Source of the DNA: Methanolobus psychrophilus R15
Lineage (GTDB): Archaea; Halobacteriota; Methanosarcinia; Methanosarcinales; Methanosarcinaceae
Length of the DNA stretch: 64,000 bases
Reading direction: 5' to 3'
Assembly: GCA_000306725.1 (NCBI GenBank)
Contig: CP003083.1
Location: 434,001 to 498,000, forward strand
Shown here: positions 33,028 to 41,816 of the stretch, piece after piece
Numbering within the stretch: the first letter of the stretch is position 1
Layout of the letters: each line of letters starts with the position of its first letter
Translations under genes and position numbers: made by a program
The notes under the pieces: model-generated
The model's database searches: none
The model's input: only the letters and a program-made list of their open reading frames with translations
What the model was told of the DNA's origin: nothing

Positions 33028-34083
33028 TTACTGTAGCATCTCTTCCAGATCACGAAGATTATCTATCTCTATCAGACCTTCTTCTTCAGGCTCCGCGACA
33101 ACGGATTTAAGGGAAGCTTTTGTTGAAAGCTCCTTCAGGTCAAGCTGTATGTCAGAAGGCATGCTCTCCTCTTTCCTCCGGGCGATCTCGTCTTTGGTAA
33201 GCGCATCAGTAAGCCCCTGGGATTCGAAGAATATCTGCAGCGTTTCCTTGGGTGAGAAGGGATATGACCAGTTCTCCTTAACGTAGGCAAGACGCTCAAG
33301 TACGGTTTCGTTGGCTCCAAGGTCTGCAGCTGTCCTTATGGCCTTGTTGAACAGATCATCATACTTACGCATGTCTTCGGCTGACACCAGCGGAGTAGTA
33401 CGCACTACAACTCCTATACCCCGCACGAAAATATAGGGGTAGACTTCCTCACCATGCCTTGTGGCTCGCATTTTTATGATCTCCAAAGCCCTGTTGAAAG
33501 CACCGCCTATAGGGCGATAGGTAAGGTGGACTGCACCGTCGGACATATATATGGGTATAAGCACATCCTCGCCTATGGTCTCACCCGGAGCTGCATGCTC
33601 CTCAGTTGTTATCAGGACCGGACCCAGCTGCTTTAGAGTATAGAACAGCTTGGTTATCACCTCACGCTGCTCCTGCTTGTCCTGGATAGCCCATGTAAGA
33701 GGCGTCAGGGGATCTATAACAACGCGTGTCTTCACAGAGAAGTTCTTGTTCATCTCCACCAGTGCAGGCAGCTGCTCATCCACAAGCTTTACGAAATCCT
33801 TGCCCTTTGAATGGAAGAAGAATAACTCTTTTTCATAATACTTATCCAGATTGAAACCAAGCATCTTGGCTTCACGCATTATCTGCTCAGGTGGCTCTTC
33901 CATGCTGATATAAAGGCCATTCTCACCATGTTCCAGCCCGTAATTGAGATACTGCATGGCAAAAGTGGATTTACCCGTACCACTTGAGCCGACAACAAGC
34001 AAGGTAGTATTATCCCTGACACCGCCTTCAATGACCCTGTCAAGACCTGCTATCCCGGTCGGGATTCGTCTCTCTCTGCTCAT
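33028..34083 (-). CDS. KaiC-like RecA ATPase (351 aa)
   Basis: N-terminal KaiC domain: RRIPTGIAGLDRVIEGGVRD, Walker A VGSSGTGKSTFAMQYL, catalytic Glu pair in ISMEEPPEQIMREAKMLG, Walker B RVVIDPLTPL, and LEIIKMRATRHGEEVYPY. The last 110 residues are a specific helical tail ending in an acidic EEMLQ. It overlaps the LSm-like gene upstream by 4 bases (ATGA). It is not the archaellum ATPase-like ArlH by length or tail. Likely an ATP-driven switch that signals through the roadblock and V4R neighbours (inference). Confidence 0.85.
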   Translation of the reverse strand: MSRERRIPTGIAGLDRVIEGGVRDNTTLLVVGSSGTGKSTFAMQYLNYGLEHGENGLYISMEEPPEQIMREAKMLGFNLDKYYEKELFFFHSKGKDFVKLVDEQLPALVEMNKNFSVKTRVVIDPLTPLTWAIQDKQEQREVITKLFYTLKQLGPVLITTEEHAAPGETIGEDVLIPIYMSDGAVHLTYRPIGGAFNRALEIIKMRATRHGEEVYPYIFVRGIGVVVRTTPLVSAEDMRKYDDLFNKAIRTAADLGANETVLERLAYVKENWSYPFSPKETLQIFFESQGLTDALTKDEIARRKEESMPSDIQLDLKELSTKASLKSVVAEPEEEGLIEIDNLRDLEEMLQ

Positions 34084-34415
34084 TCACACACCTCAAAGTC
34101 AATCGATTCAGATTCAATTGCCTTCAATTCTCCCATTTCCACGGAGAGGATCAATGACTCATTACTATCAAAGGGAAAACTCTTCTCGACATATATAGCC
34201 TCGATCGAGGAGCCCATCACCAGCATATGATCACTTATGTTCACCCAGCCCGCATCGCTTTTCTTAACAACCTTCTTCAGCAACACGTTACTGGTTTTTG
34301 CATCCATACCTGCACATTCTCCTCTGTAATGTGATGATGAAGTAATAACACGAACCATTTTACCGATGAAACCTGAAAGATAATCATCCATAGAATCCAT
34401 TTTTGAACCAGACAT
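34080..34415 (-). CDS. LSm-like small protein
   Basis: 111 residues. FIGKMVRVITSSSHYRGECA GMDAKTSNVLLKKV resembles the Sm1 motif (YRG-x-C-x-G-x-D and N-V-L-L), and HMLVMGSSIEAIYVEK resembles Sm2, where canonical proteins have IRG-x-x-I. A C-terminal strand follows. If correct it is an RNA-binding or ring-forming LSm-fold protein inside a signalling operon, which is unusual. It is translationally coupled to the KaiC-like gene. The similarity is by pattern and needs a profile search. Confidence 0.5.
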   Translation of the reverse strand: MSGSKMDSMDDYLSGFIGKMVRVITSSSHYRGECAGMDAKTSNVLLKKVVKKSDAGWVNISDHMLVMGSSIEAIYVEKSFPFDSNESLILSVEMGELKAIESESIDFEVCE

Positions 34416-34428
34416 CGTATGACCTCTT

Positions 34429-35346
34429 CTAACCTTTTTTCATCTTAGCCATAAGTTCGGCAAAACTGTCTGCTTTTTTAGCTTCTTCCGGGATCTCTAC
34501 GCTCCCTTGAGGTGCTGCCTGTCGGACAAGCTGTGGTGGTACGGGAGCACTGGCCTGTACCTTTTGTGTCATTGCACCAAAGGCCGATCCGAACGTATTA
34601 TGAGCTGCAGCTATCGATGCAAGCTCTTCCTGCACTTTCCATGGAGGATCAAACACTTTCTCCGGTTTTTTCATGTTAGCTGCAAACTGCATGTAAGCAG
34701 TGCCGATCTCAGAAAGCCGTCCACTGTCCAGTAGTTTATATATTGTAAGGGCCCTGACCCTCTCCACAAGTTCATTTTCGTCTACCTGCGGCCTGATACC
34801 TGAAAGTATCATCTTGTCATTTTCATCAAGCAGGACCTGATAGGCTGATATTGGCTGCAGGGCTATCTTGAACTTACAGACCTGATTACCGTTCTTGATG
34901 CATTCGATCTCCTCAACCGAGCATTCCAGTTCAAGCTCCTCGGTAAAGAACCTGTAAAGAGCATCAGTGGTTGCAACACACACTTTCTGGTTATTCAGGG
35001 CAGGGTAACAGTTACATACAGGATTGTTCGGAACTGCAAAAACGTAATTCATCGGAGCATATGATATCAGCTGCATCGAACCCAGGCCGGATTCAGCAAA
35101 GAGCTTTACCTGGAAATTATATAGTGCAGTTGACTTAATAGCATCGATCGTGAAAGACTTCAGGAACTTCCGTGTCTCCTTCCAGGGAACTTTTGCCAGG
35201 GGGAATCTCTCGCTGATATTCTGCTGTATCTTGAGCAGCGCACCAAAAGCACCCATAGATTGTGCAAAGCTACCTTCGTTCATCGAGGGCATTCCACCGG
35301 GCGAAGCGGTCATGAAGGGGGGCAGGCCGGGAGGAACATCACTCAT
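34429..35346 (-). CDS. V4R-like sensory domain protein
   Basis: 305 residues. The first 40 are Pro/Gly/Met-rich and flexible. Residues 50-165 resemble a 4-vinyl-reductase (V4R) ligand-binding domain, with VCNCYPALNNQKVCVATTDA, LELECSVEEIECIKNGNQVC and KFKIAL: the Glu-Cys and Cys-x-F spacing is typical. A helical C-terminal part ends in a Pro-rich linker and KMKKG. V4R domains bind small hydrophobic ligands or metals. With CheF-like and KaiC-like neighbours it may be the input of the signalling system; the ligand is unknown. Confidence 0.6.
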   Translation of the reverse strand: MSDVPPGLPPFMTASPGGMPSMNEGSFAQSMGAFGALLKIQQNISERFPLAKVPWKETRKFLKSFTIDAIKSTALYNFQVKLFAESGLGSMQLISYAPMNYVFAVPNNPVCNCYPALNNQKVCVATTDALYRFFTEELELECSVEEIECIKNGNQVCKFKIALQPISAYQVLLDENDKMILSGIRPQVDENELVERVRALTIYKLLDSGRLSEIGTAYMQFAANMKKPEKVFDPPWKVQEELASIAAAHNTFGSAFGAMTQKVQASAPVPPQLVRQAAPQGSVEIPEEAKKADSFAELMAKMKKG

Positions 35347-35387
35347 AACGCCACCTCCGCGGCAGGAAAGTCCTAGAACGGCACATC

Positions 35388-35975
35388 TTACATCATCTCC
35401 ATAATCTGTTTCTTGCCTTCTTCTGTCAGGGTGCCGGAGTTGTCACACAACTTCTGGTCCCTGAGGCTCTTGAAACTGTCAGACAGGGTCTGGCTGTCAG
35501 CTCCGGTGAAGAATGCAAGTTTTTGCAGGTCGTTTACACCCGTGTACAACATATACAATAACTTTTTATCGATATCAGAAAGAGACTGCTTCTTTGTAGG
35601 AGTGCCGCATATTGGCTGAAGATAAGTCTTCAAAGTATTGATAACAGCCTCGTTACCCGCCAGCAAGGCAACTGCCGGCGAGGTTGCACCCTGGATGACA
35701 CTGGATGCCTGTACATAATCTATTATGAGTACGTGGGATGTACCTATGGACCTTTGAGCCTTCATTTTGATAGAGTCAGTGACTTCCCTGCCAATCATAG
35801 TGATATTCTGGAGAGGTATCGTTGACCAACCCCCGCCTTCAGAGAACCACAGATTAAGGTTGGTCAGGTAAAGGACACCTTTTTCCCAGTTGTCTGAGTA
35901 CAGGGAGTTGCCCATCATCACAGCCTTGAAAATATATGTTAGATCTACTTTTGCTATACCCTGCTCTTGAGCCAT
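35388..35975 (-). CDS. CheF-like taxis protein
   Basis: 195 residues. Residues 10-115 look like the PH-like CheF domain: WEKGVLYLTNLNLWFSEGGG, IPLQNITMIGREV, HVLIIDYVQASS. Residues 130-195 are a winged helix: DIDKKLLYMLYTGVNDLQKL, LTEEGKKQI. CheF couples the Che system to the archaellum switch in archaea. This copy is shorter than haloarchaeal CheF, and no cheY or cheA is in the window. It is the first gene of the downstream signalling run, with an AT-rich promoter at 35990-36070. Close archaellin genes support a motility role. Confidence 0.6.
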   Translation of the reverse strand: MAQEQGIAKVDLTYIFKAVMMGNSLYSDNWEKGVLYLTNLNLWFSEGGGWSTIPLQNITMIGREVTDSIKMKAQRSIGTSHVLIIDYVQASSVIQGATSPAVALLAGNEAVINTLKTYLQPICGTPTKKQSLSDIDKKLLYMLYTGVNDLQKLAFFTGADSQTLSDSFKSLRDQKLCDNSGTLTEEGKKQIMEMM

Positions 35976-36137
35976 GTGTCTACACCTGATATTTAATCGT
36001 TTGTAGTAATATATTAAGATAATTATAATTAAACTATGTATGCACTACGCCTATTAATAATCTTCTATTTAGAAAATAATATAAAATTGGCTTGTGGCAA
36101 AAAGACCTGATGAGGAATAGTATAAAGGATTTTTAGA

Positions 36138-37040
36138 TCAGGCGCTCTTTCTCAACGGAAGGAAATAACGCTCTTTTTTGCAGGAAGCGCATACAAAAGC
36201 AGTTCCGGGCTTTTTACCAACCTGGAGGAACTTACCAGCCATATTCTCACCACACTCACACGACGAGAGCATTTTTTGGTTCCCGATGAATCCTTCCCTT
36301 ACATTCTCTGTTATGGATGAAAGAGGATCGCTCAGTGGAGCTTCCTCGACAGCGTCGCTTTTTTCAGTTTCTGCACTGCCTTTAATTCCATTTTGGGTTT
36401 GGTCAGTACCCTTTTGCCTGTTTTCGACATAACTGCTTGCAGAAAGAGGTATTCTGGACTCTTTATGGGCAGAAGGTTTTTCCGTGGGGAACAATTTCAT
36501 CATACAGGTCGTCGTCCTGTCATGAACCATGCTCATATTATCAAGGGGCAGGCTAAGCTTAGTACCTTCATCCAGCACCAAATAACCCGGATAATCCGCC
36601 AGGTCGACAGGGTAGTTCTTTAGAGGGAGACTGAAATTCAATGAACTGAAGAACTTTTTAGCATCCATGTTCACGGGTTTTGTGACGATGTGACCTGGAA
36701 GTATCCTGGAGATAAGGATGAAAAGGGCGCGCCCAAGGCCCTTGCGGGCGAGGAGAGGAGATATCTCGATCGCACGGAGTACAAATACGGGCCTCCCGTC
36801 ACCTGAAGGCTTGCTCCAGCTCTCATTCATTGACCAGCCTACGATATGATTATCCTGCACTGCCACAATAAGATACACTGTCGGCCTTTTAAGCCAGCTT
36901 TTGAAGTTTGCCATATAGTCCGACATGCCCAGATGCTTTTTGAAGTACGTGAAGTCCCCTATTTCCAACTTATCAAGCTCAAAGGGATGTTCAAGGACAT
37001 AGAAACGTATTCCATCAGCGTTTTTTGCAATTTCGATCAT
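36138..37040 (-). CDS. GNAT-family N-acetyltransferase with C-terminal zinc ribbon (copy 2)
   Basis: 300 residues. GNAT core at 25-160: VYLIVAVQDNHIVGWSMNES, LRAIEISPLLARKGLGRALF, HIVTKPVNMDAKKFFSSLNF. A Ser/Glu-rich linker (about 185-250) follows, then a Cys-rich tail CECGENM...CASCKK that could bind zinc. Paralogue of the gene at 29884-30645. It lies 10 bases downstream of the first HDAC-family gene, so acetylase and deacetylase are cotranscribed. The zinc ribbon may give target specificity. Confidence 0.78.
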   Translation of the reverse strand: MIEIAKNADGIRFYVLEHPFELDKLEIGDFTYFKKHLGMSDYMANFKSWLKRPTVYLIVAVQDNHIVGWSMNESWSKPSGDGRPVFVLRAIEISPLLARKGLGRALFILISRILPGHIVTKPVNMDAKKFFSSLNFSLPLKNYPVDLADYPGYLVLDEGTKLSLPLDNMSMVHDRTTTCMMKLFPTEKPSAHKESRIPLSASSYVENRQKGTDQTQNGIKGSAETEKSDAVEEAPLSDPLSSITENVREGFIGNQKMLSSCECGENMAGKFLQVGKKPGTAFVCASCKKERYFLPLRKSA

Positions 37041-37050
37041 ATAGCCACAC

Positions 37051-38103
37051 TCACCTTACCTGACAGGAGACAGGTTTATCCAGGTCCCAGTAGGGACTCA
37101 GTATTAACTTCAATCGTGACAGTTTCTCCTGAAATTCCTTTCTCGTGTTCACATGCCGGGATGCAAGCAGATCTATCTGATCGATCTCATCTTTAATGGT
37201 CCTTCTACCCATAAGCCCTTCAAGGACAACTGCTGCCAGCAAACCGATGTCCTCATGATAACCCCCCTCCAGCAGACAAACAACTTTCCACCGACTGGCA
37301 AGAAAATCGATAATGCTATAATAGCCATCGATAGTTAGGTCCAACTGTGACAGGGACTCTTTATGATAAGCATCAAATCCACATTCTAAAATGACAATTT
37401 CAGGGTCAAACTTTATCATTACTTTTTCTATGATATCCTCAAAAAGTATTCCATACTCTTTGTTCCCGGACCTGAGAGGCATTTCCATGTTAATAGAAAG
37501 ACCAAGCGCAGGACGGACACCTATGTCTTTTATGAAGCCTGTATGCGGATAAACTTTTGAAGGGTCCTGATGGACGGATATGCATAGCACATCCGGGTCA
37601 GCTGAAAATATGCCGTATGTGCCATCGGAAGCATGAGCGTCTATATTCAGTATTGCCACCTTTTTGATCCTGAAGATATCCCTCAGGAAATGAACCAGTA
37701 TAGCCGAATTGTTAAAAACACAGAATCCGCCGGAAGTGCTTTTGCCGGCATGATGCCCCGGAGGACGCACTAAGGCAAAAGAATGATCACATGCACCATT
37801 TGCCACTACTTCGCCTGCACGTAGCACAGCGCCTATTGACTGGAGAAGGACATCAAAGGAACCTTCACACAGGTAAGTGTCCTTTCCAAGATTCTTCCGG
37901 GATTGCTGGATACTTGCTGTTACACTGGCAACGTATTCTTCCGTATGCACCCTCAGTATATCTTCGATCGTGGCAGGCTCAGATCGGAACAAATAGCACC
38001 TCCCGTCATCCAGGTACCTTTTCTCAGACAGGTAGCTAAGTATCCGGTCCAGCCGAGTGGGATTCTCAGGGCTGGGATATCCGTTAAGCAGAGGATCATG
38101 CAT
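37051..38103 (-). CDS. HDAC-family deacetylase (arginase/deacetylase fold), short form
   Basis: 350 residues. Catalytic His pair at 117-118 (RPPGHHAG), zinc ligands Asp155 and His157 (NIDAHASDGT) and Asp244 (ECGFDAYH), and the transition-state Tyr282 (LEGGYH). All are present, so it should be active. This fold removes acetyl or related acyl groups from lysines or polyamines. It sits between the GNAT gene and a second, longer HDAC-family gene. In Archaea the known targets include Alba; here the operon suggests a signalling or motility protein (inference). Confidence 0.88.
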   Translation of the reverse strand: MHDPLLNGYPSPENPTRLDRILSYLSEKRYLDDGRCYLFRSEPATIEDILRVHTEEYVASVTASIQQSRKNLGKDTYLCEGSFDVLLQSIGAVLRAGEVVANGACDHSFALVRPPGHHAGKSTSGGFCVFNNSAILVHFLRDIFRIKKVAILNIDAHASDGTYGIFSADPDVLCISVHQDPSKVYPHTGFIKDIGVRPALGLSINMEMPLRSGNKEYGILFEDIIEKVMIKFDPEIVILECGFDAYHKESLSQLDLTIDGYYSIIDFLASRWKVVCLLEGGYHEDIGLLAAVVLEGLMGRRTIKDEIDQIDLLASRHVNTRKEFQEKLSRLKLILSPYWDLDKPVSCQVR

Positions 38104-38138
38104 ATGGTGATTCTCATTGCAAGTAAGGCCGACGCGAA

Positions 38139-40031
38139 CTATACTAACACCTCATGAAGCATCGGAATTACTTTTTTCACTTCTGACACCTTGCTCATGG
38201 TCTCTGCGAATATTTGCTTCTGCTGATTCTGCTTGAAACTTGAGACTTCAAGTGCATCGTGCACAGGATTAGGCTTTCCTTCAAGAGCGTTTAACACACT
38301 GTGGCATAGCTGCCCGTTAAAATCATGATATCCCCCTTCCATCAGGAGCACAAAATTACCATTATGCACAGACCTTACTTTGGAGGTCATTTCATGGAAA
38401 CCTTCTGATGTCAGGCTCAACCCGACGTTCTTCTCCTTATAGTACGCATCAAATCCGCAAGAACATATTATAAATCCCGGCGAGAAGCTTTCTATAAGAG
38501 GTACCACGACTTCGTCAAAGGCAAACATATATTCCGCATCCCCTGAACCCGGCGGCATCTCAACGTTGACAGAATACCCTTTGCCAGCCTGGACTCCGGC
38601 TTCCTTTGTGAAACCTCGCCGGGGATAGAATCCATGAGGATCACGGTGCAGGGATACTGTAAGCACTGTCGGGTCGTCGTAGAATATCTCCATGGTGCCA
38701 TCCCCTGCATGTGCATCCCAGTCAAGGATCATTATTTTCTCAATACCCTTTACTTCTTGCAGGTACCGGGCAAGGACAGCTGCATTGTTGAAAAGACAGA
38801 AACCACCATACCTGTTCCTGCCTGCATGATGACCGGGGGGCCTTGTCATGACAAAAGAGAAGGAGTACTTGCCACCGGCCACCAGATCACCGGCTTTTAT
38901 TGCAGCTCCTGCTGCCAGCTTTGCTATATCATAGGTCTGGGGAGTGATATAGGTGCTATCACCAAGGAAACCGCCACCGTTTAAGGCATAGTTGCTTACA
39001 AAGCGTATGTAGGACTCATCATGGACCCGCAGGAGATCCTTCTCTGTCGCCATCGAGAAATCATCTACCAGATCATATTGGCTGCTTTGGAATATGTTGC
39101 TTTTTTCAAGATACCACATTGCTTTTGTTATCCGGTCAGGAACTTCAAATGTCTTGATAGATAGCACAGAAGGATTATGTGCAGTGTGCTTCCTATTATA
39201 AAGAAAAGCTATCCTGTCTGAAGAAATTGTTTTCACTGCTGCATCAGGCACAGTGACAGGAACATCCCCTTTAGCATCTTTCTTTTTATTAAAGAGGTTT
39301 TTCTGTTTTCCTTCCACCACAGATTTTACATTTAAATGGGACTCCTGCACTGTTGCCACATTCGTCGAACGGAAGAGCTGACCGGCCGGCAGGATGGCCT
39401 TATCCACTGAGGCAGGCAAAGAGCTCACACTGGCATTAACAATTTCTACCGGACTATCACCAATATCTACGATTTTCCCGGAAGGCACGGGGCCAACTGA
39501 CTTTTTGACAGGGTTTTCCACAATAGGGTCGAGAACTGTTGCAACTACCTGCTTTGGGACAGCCTTCAATGCTTCAGATACGATCTTTGAATAGATCTGA
39601 TCATCTTCATCCCTGACAGATACATCCTCTTTCTCAATAGCAACTTCAACTGATTGGAATTCAACTTCCCTGAAAGCATCAGAAAAAAGAGCGTTTTCCG
39701 CAATGACGGCAGGCATCCCTTCAGTTGCTGCTGCATCGTCAGGAATATTCCCAGTGATCTTTGGAGAAGACTGCTTTACTTCCTCCTGAGTACCGGAGGG
39801 ATTGTCGGGAGTATTATCAGAGGTATTATCAGGAGTATTATGAGGAGTATCACGGGCGATATCTTCTTTTATCTCTTCCAGCAGCTTTGCAACTTCATGA
39901 GAGGCAGCAGAGAGACTGGTGTCTTGAAGCTGATCGTTAAAGTATGAAGACATTACGTCATTGAGCATTTTCCTGACATCGATATGCTCATTATCCGGCT
40001 TACCGGTCTTTTCTTTTTGAGTTGCAGACAC
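38139..40031 (-). CDS. HDAC-family deacetylase with long disordered N-terminal extension
   Basis: 630 residues. Residues 1-275 are low complexity and acidic, with a short tandem TPDNTSDNTPDNP stretch near 65-75. The catalytic domain covers about 280-600: RPPGHHAGRNRYGGFCLFNN, LDWDAHAGDGTMEIF, CSCGFDAYYKE and LMEGGYH, so all metal and catalytic residues are kept. About 350 residues match the short form upstream of GNAT copy 2, from which it is separated by 35 bases. The extension may tether it to a partner or membrane complex. A two-enzyme arrangement suggests different substrates. Confidence 0.87.
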   Translation of the reverse strand: MSATQKEKTGKPDNEHIDVRKMLNDVMSSYFNDQLQDTSLSAASHEVAKLLEEIKEDIARDTPHNTPDNTSDNTPDNPSGTQEEVKQSSPKITGNIPDDAAATEGMPAVIAENALFSDAFREVEFQSVEVAIEKEDVSVRDEDDQIYSKIVSEALKAVPKQVVATVLDPIVENPVKKSVGPVPSGKIVDIGDSPVEIVNASVSSLPASVDKAILPAGQLFRSTNVATVQESHLNVKSVVEGKQKNLFNKKKDAKGDVPVTVPDAAVKTISSDRIAFLYNRKHTAHNPSVLSIKTFEVPDRITKAMWYLEKSNIFQSSQYDLVDDFSMATEKDLLRVHDESYIRFVSNYALNGGGFLGDSTYITPQTYDIAKLAAGAAIKAGDLVAGGKYSFSFVMTRPPGHHAGRNRYGGFCLFNNAAVLARYLQEVKGIEKIMILDWDAHAGDGTMEIFYDDPTVLTVSLHRDPHGFYPRRGFTKEAGVQAGKGYSVNVEMPPGSGDAEYMFAFDEVVVPLIESFSPGFIICSCGFDAYYKEKNVGLSLTSEGFHEMTSKVRSVHNGNFVLLMEGGYHDFNGQLCHSVLNALEGKPNPVHDALEVSSFKQNQQKQIFAETMSKVSEVKKVIPMLHEVLV

Positions 40032-40052
40032 ATCATCACCTAAAAAGCAAGG

Positions 40053-41000
40053 TTATTGGACCTGGATCCATACAGGATCAAGCACACCCGTGTACCTGTT
40101 ACCCATATATTCAAAGACCACGGTAGGTTCTTCCACAGCCACCCAGCCAGCAATTTTTGGCTTCATGACCCATGTCCTCTTTGCTGTCTCACCCGGAGCT
40201 ATATTATCAAAGAAAAGGTTTGCATTCTCAATATCAACGGTGTTCCCAAACTTCGCCTTGATTGCAAGATTCACATATGGTTGCTGTGCAAAGTTCTTCA
40301 CCCATACATCAACGGTCGTCTTATTGCCAACAGTGACCTGCTGGGCAGGCACCAGTCTGATATACTGGGCAAGGGTCTCTTTGGGCAGTACTGTAGCATT
40401 GGATGTATCCACGTTCCGGTTCTGGCCTTTCATCTTATTCTTGTCTTTCTTATTCAGGTAAACACCTGAACCCAGCATCATGACCGATGCTACGAATATT
40501 ATTGCGGAATTATCAGCTATATCGTCAATAATCGTTCTTTGAACTTCTATATTCAGTGCTGTCGCTTCGCCCATTTCAAGAGGCAGGAAAGATACGCGGG
40601 TGATTATCCAGCCGACCTCGGAATTCTGAAGTTTGAAATAGATAGGAATGGAAAATGAATTTTTTTCTTTTCCTGAAAGGTCCAGGCTCGCAACAAGACA
40701 CTCAACTTCAACAAGAGCAAGGGAATCGGATATCTCCATAGAAGTTATGTTAATCTCCTTGATACCTCCTGCCTGAATGTCCTTGTTCTTGAATATCATC
40801 ATGATGCTTGCAGGTGCAAGGAAATCCTTGCCGCTATACATGGCAAAAGCTGAACCAGGGTCACCTTCATTGACAGCATTCAAAAAACCCACAACAGTAG
40901 ATTCGACTGACTCCTCCGGGGATTGGCCAATGCAACCGCTGTTGAAAATAGCGGATGCAAGGACAAGGATCAAAATGATATTAGATGACCTGTGTTTCAT
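40053..41000 (-). CDS. Lipoprotein-like membrane protein with Ig-like C-terminal domain
   Basis: 315 residues. Signal peptide with lipobox-like NSGC at about 20-23. Residues 30-150 recall the small NTF2-like DUF4878 fold (STVVGFLNAVNEGDPGSAFA). One membrane helix follows near 165-180 (NSAIIFVASVMMLGSGVYL), and the C-terminal 110 residues look like an Ig-like CARDB domain (QVTVGNKTTVDVWVKNFAQQ; NIAPGETAKRTWVMKPKIAG). Function unknown; surface or envelope sensor is possible. It lies 21 bases upstream of the long HDAC gene on the same strand. Confidence 0.65.
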   Translation of the reverse strand: MKHRSSNIILILVLASAIFNSGCIGQSPEESVESTVVGFLNAVNEGDPGSAFAMYSGKDFLAPASIMMIFKNKDIQAGGIKEINITSMEISDSLALVEVECLVASLDLSGKEKNSFSIPIYFKLQNSEVGWIITRVSFLPLEMGEATALNIEVQRTIIDDIADNSAIIFVASVMMLGSGVYLNKKDKNKMKGQNRNVDTSNATVLPKETLAQYIRLVPAQQVTVGNKTTVDVWVKNFAQQPYVNLAIKAKFGNTVDIENANLFFDNIAPGETAKRTWVMKPKIAGWVAVEEPTVVFEYMGNRYTGVLDPVWIQVQ

Positions 41001-41051
41001 GTGAGCACCAGATAGATTGATAAAAGATTATAGGAGTATTTATATTGGATA

Positions 41052-41783
41052 TTATTTATTTTTATTCTTTTTAATTATATATAACGCTATTGATGCGAGT
41101 ATGATCTCAATCACTACAAGGAGAGGAAGAAAGAAGCTGTTCTTATAGAATGGTTCTTTCTGAAAAGTTACATGAGCTGCATATTCGAACGCAGGATTGT
41201 CCTCTATCACAAAGGACCGTAGACCACTGATACCCTCCAGCACAACACGGCCATCATACACTGACTGGGATGCTTCATCAAGTCCGTCATAAGAGATCAC
41301 TTCCATGCCTTTGGGAAGAACGAATTTCATGTTGTCTATAAGAGGGTGACCGAGTACCCATATACTATGCTCTCCTGCAGAGAGAACAGAGCTCATACTG
41401 TACTGTATTGTTGTTGTCACGCTCAATGTGGAATTATCAACCGGGCCCTGTGCATTTTCGAACCGGATATCGATAGAATCTATTGCCAGTTGAAGGGCAC
41501 CATCATCGACCAGAATATATTCAAGGAACTGTGCCCCGCCGTTTGACATGTAGCGTTCCCGGAAATACTCGATCTCTAAGGCGTCAAGGATGCCATCATC
41601 ATCTGTGTCGAGATCGTCCCTGAAAGCCAGGGCATCCGCATCGGTGTATATCTCATTCACCGTGAATGTAATAGAACTCTCAAGCAGTTCAATGTGGTTT
41701 GTAAACGAAGCTCCTGCTGAAGCATTTGGAACCAGACAGCAGAAAAATATGATTAGGAGTAAACAGGTAGTGTTTTTGCTCAT
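41052..41783 (-). CDS. Secreted/membrane protein with EF-hand-like calcium loop
   Basis: 243 residues. Signal peptide (LLLIIFFCCLVPNASA), then one calcium loop DLDTDDDGILDALEIE at about 56-72, a beta-rich body, and a C-terminal membrane helix (FLPLLVVIEIILASIALYII) with a KKNKNK tail. Cell-surface facing. It lies between the archaellin pair and the lipoprotein gene, so it may be cotranscribed with archaellins. A single EF-hand loop recalls dockerins, but a second repeat is missing. Confidence 0.65.
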   Translation of the reverse strand: MSKNTTCLLLIIFFCCLVPNASAGASFTNHIELLESSITFTVNEIYTDADALAFRDDLDTDDDGILDALEIEYFRERYMSNGGAQFLEYILVDDGALQLAIDSIDIRFENAQGPVDNSTLSVTTTIQYSMSSVLSAGEHSIWVLGHPLIDNMKFVLPKGMEVISYDGLDEASQSVYDGRVVLEGISGLRSFVIEDNPAFEYAAHVTFQKEPFYKNSFFLPLLVVIEIILASIALYIIKKNKNK

Positions 41784-41816
41784 ATCATCCCTCTAAAAAG
41801 TTAAGGACAGCCCGGC

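Noticed and set aside
33028-34083. Archaellum ATPase-associated protein ArlH/FlaH
   Set aside because: It is KaiC-like but 351 residues with a distinct tail, and none of the arl motor genes flank it.
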